A stretch of 20,997 nt of DNA from Anaeromyces robustus (Eukaryota > Neocallimastigomycota > Neocallimastigomycetes > Neocallimastigales > Neocallimastigaceae), in contig MCFG01000631.1 in NCBI GenBank assembly GCA_002104895.1, positions 1 through 20,997 of the forward strand. Direction: 5' to 3'. Positions 20,515 to 20,997 of this stretch are shown here, one piece after another (the stretch's first letter is position 1; every line of letters begins with the position of its first letter). Under the pieces are notes generated by a model. That model saw only the letters and a list, made by a program, of their open reading frames with translations. It had not been told where the DNA came from and made no database searches. The position numbers and the translations under genes are program-made.

Positions 20515-20811
20515 ATGGAAGAAGAATTTTTAATAGATAATGAAAATGAAACTGAAATACCCGTTGCTTTAATTAAATTATTTAATAGAATACCATTTAG
20601 AAGAGTTTCACTTGATTTCGTTGTACCAGCCGGTTTATTAAGAGCATATACCCATGGATTATGTCTTGATGTTGAAGCCTTTTTCATAGGTGCAAAAATT
20701 AAAAAAATGGCTAATAAAACCAAAAACTTTTATTGTAATTTATTAATTGCTGATTTTATTAGAACTTCTGGTCAAACTAATGAATATTCTTTATTACATC
20801 TTGTTAATTAA
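20515..20811 (+). CDS. Small protein of unknown function, faint GINS Psf3 resemblance
   Basis: A 98-aa frame with normal amino-acid diversity and codon bias like the neighbouring genes, bounded by AT-rich DNA. It starts MEEEFLIDNENETEIPVALI and continues with RRVSLDFVVPAGLL, LCLDVEAFFIGAKIKK and LLIADFIRTSG. No transmembrane segment or signal peptide is evident. The order of an IPVALI-like segment, a helix, an LDV segment and FFIGAKI loosely follows the N-terminal half of the GINS replication subunit Psf3 (PLWLA ... VDL ... FYxxGxxL), but the match is too weak to name it. A stop at 20494 in the same frame makes ATG 20515 the first start unless an upstream exon joins at the AG near 20508. The protein would be about half the usual Psf3 length, so a missed exon is possible. 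Confidence 0.68.
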   Translation: MEEEFLIDNENETEIPVALIKLFNRIPFRRVSLDFVVPAGLLRAYTHGLCLDVEAFFIGAKIKKMANKTKNFYCNLLIADFIRTSGQTNEYSLLHLVN

Positions 20812-20997
20812 AATTAAAATAATTATTTTAATTTATATTTATTTTATTAATAAAATAATCTTTTATTTTGTTGTTTTTTATGTTTTTATTTCATAAACTA
20901 TAAAGAAAAAAGAAATATAGAGATTAATTAATTTGTTTAAATGATTTTTTAATAAAGAATATGAACTTTTTATGTTTGATTTTTATATTATTTATTA
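20812..20997. other. 3' flank of the last gene, no gene seen
   Basis: AT-rich sequence with AATAAA-like strings (AATAAAATAA at about 20849-20858 and AATAAAG near 20951) that could serve as polyadenylation signals. No open frame starts here before the window ends. Confidence 0.6.

Overview
The window looks like nuclear DNA from a social amoeba (dictyostelid, Dictyostelium-like). Non-coding DNA is extremely A+T rich and full of long A and T homopolymers. Coding sequence is AT-poor only by comparison and uses AAT, GAA, CAA and TTA codons. Proteins carry Asn, Gln and acidic runs, introns are short with GTAAGT or GTATAA donors, and long AAT/TAA microsatellites occur. I cannot name the species from sequence alone.

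Layout. (1) 1-1929 (+): a large, low-complexity acidic/His/Gln-Tyr protein, possibly cut by the left edge. (2) 1930-4739: an AT desert with no gene I can support. (3) 4740-11978: a retrotransposon nest. Two families of APE-type non-LTR (LINE-like) elements, here called X and Y, are stacked inside one another, and exact target-site duplications (TSDs) give the order. An old, decayed Y 3' fragment (Y1) was hit by a 5'-truncated X copy (X-A; TSD of 13 bp, 4976-4988 = 10826-10838). X-A was then hit by a near-full-length Y element (Y2, 5208-10181; TSD of 12 bp, 5196-5207 = 10182-10193). Separately, a second X copy (X-B, 10935-11542; 15-bp TSD with one mismatch) landed in the right half of Y1. Y2 encodes one long protein: an N-terminal RRM-like domain, a Ser/Asn-rich linker, an apurinic-type endonuclease, a reverse transcriptase and a remnant zinc finger. 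Three reading-frame shifts and a palindrome at the zinc finger break it. (4) 13124-13409 (-): a very short, near-identical 3' stub of family Y (Y3) in the opposite orientation. (5) 14338-16547 (-): a six-exon gene for the Brix-domain ribosome biogenesis factor RPF1. I reconstructed its splicing fully and it keeps frame to give 311 aa. A roughly 60-unit AAT repeat lies in one intron. (6) 16548-19011: a divergent intergenic region with three 154-bp tandem repeats and a perfect 17-bp hairpin. (7) 19012-20214 (+): a DUF676-type serine esterase/lipase, followed by a TAA/TAG compound microsatellite. (8) 20515-20811 (+): a small protein with only a weak resemblance to the GINS subunit Psf3.

The host genes (RPF1, lipase, small protein) show no functional link to one another. 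The most informative content is the transposon nest. It records at least five insertion events by target-primed reverse transcription and two diverged LINE families that share a C-terminal region. Family Y appears to carry its RNA-binding domain on the same polyprotein as its enzymes instead of in a separate ORF1.
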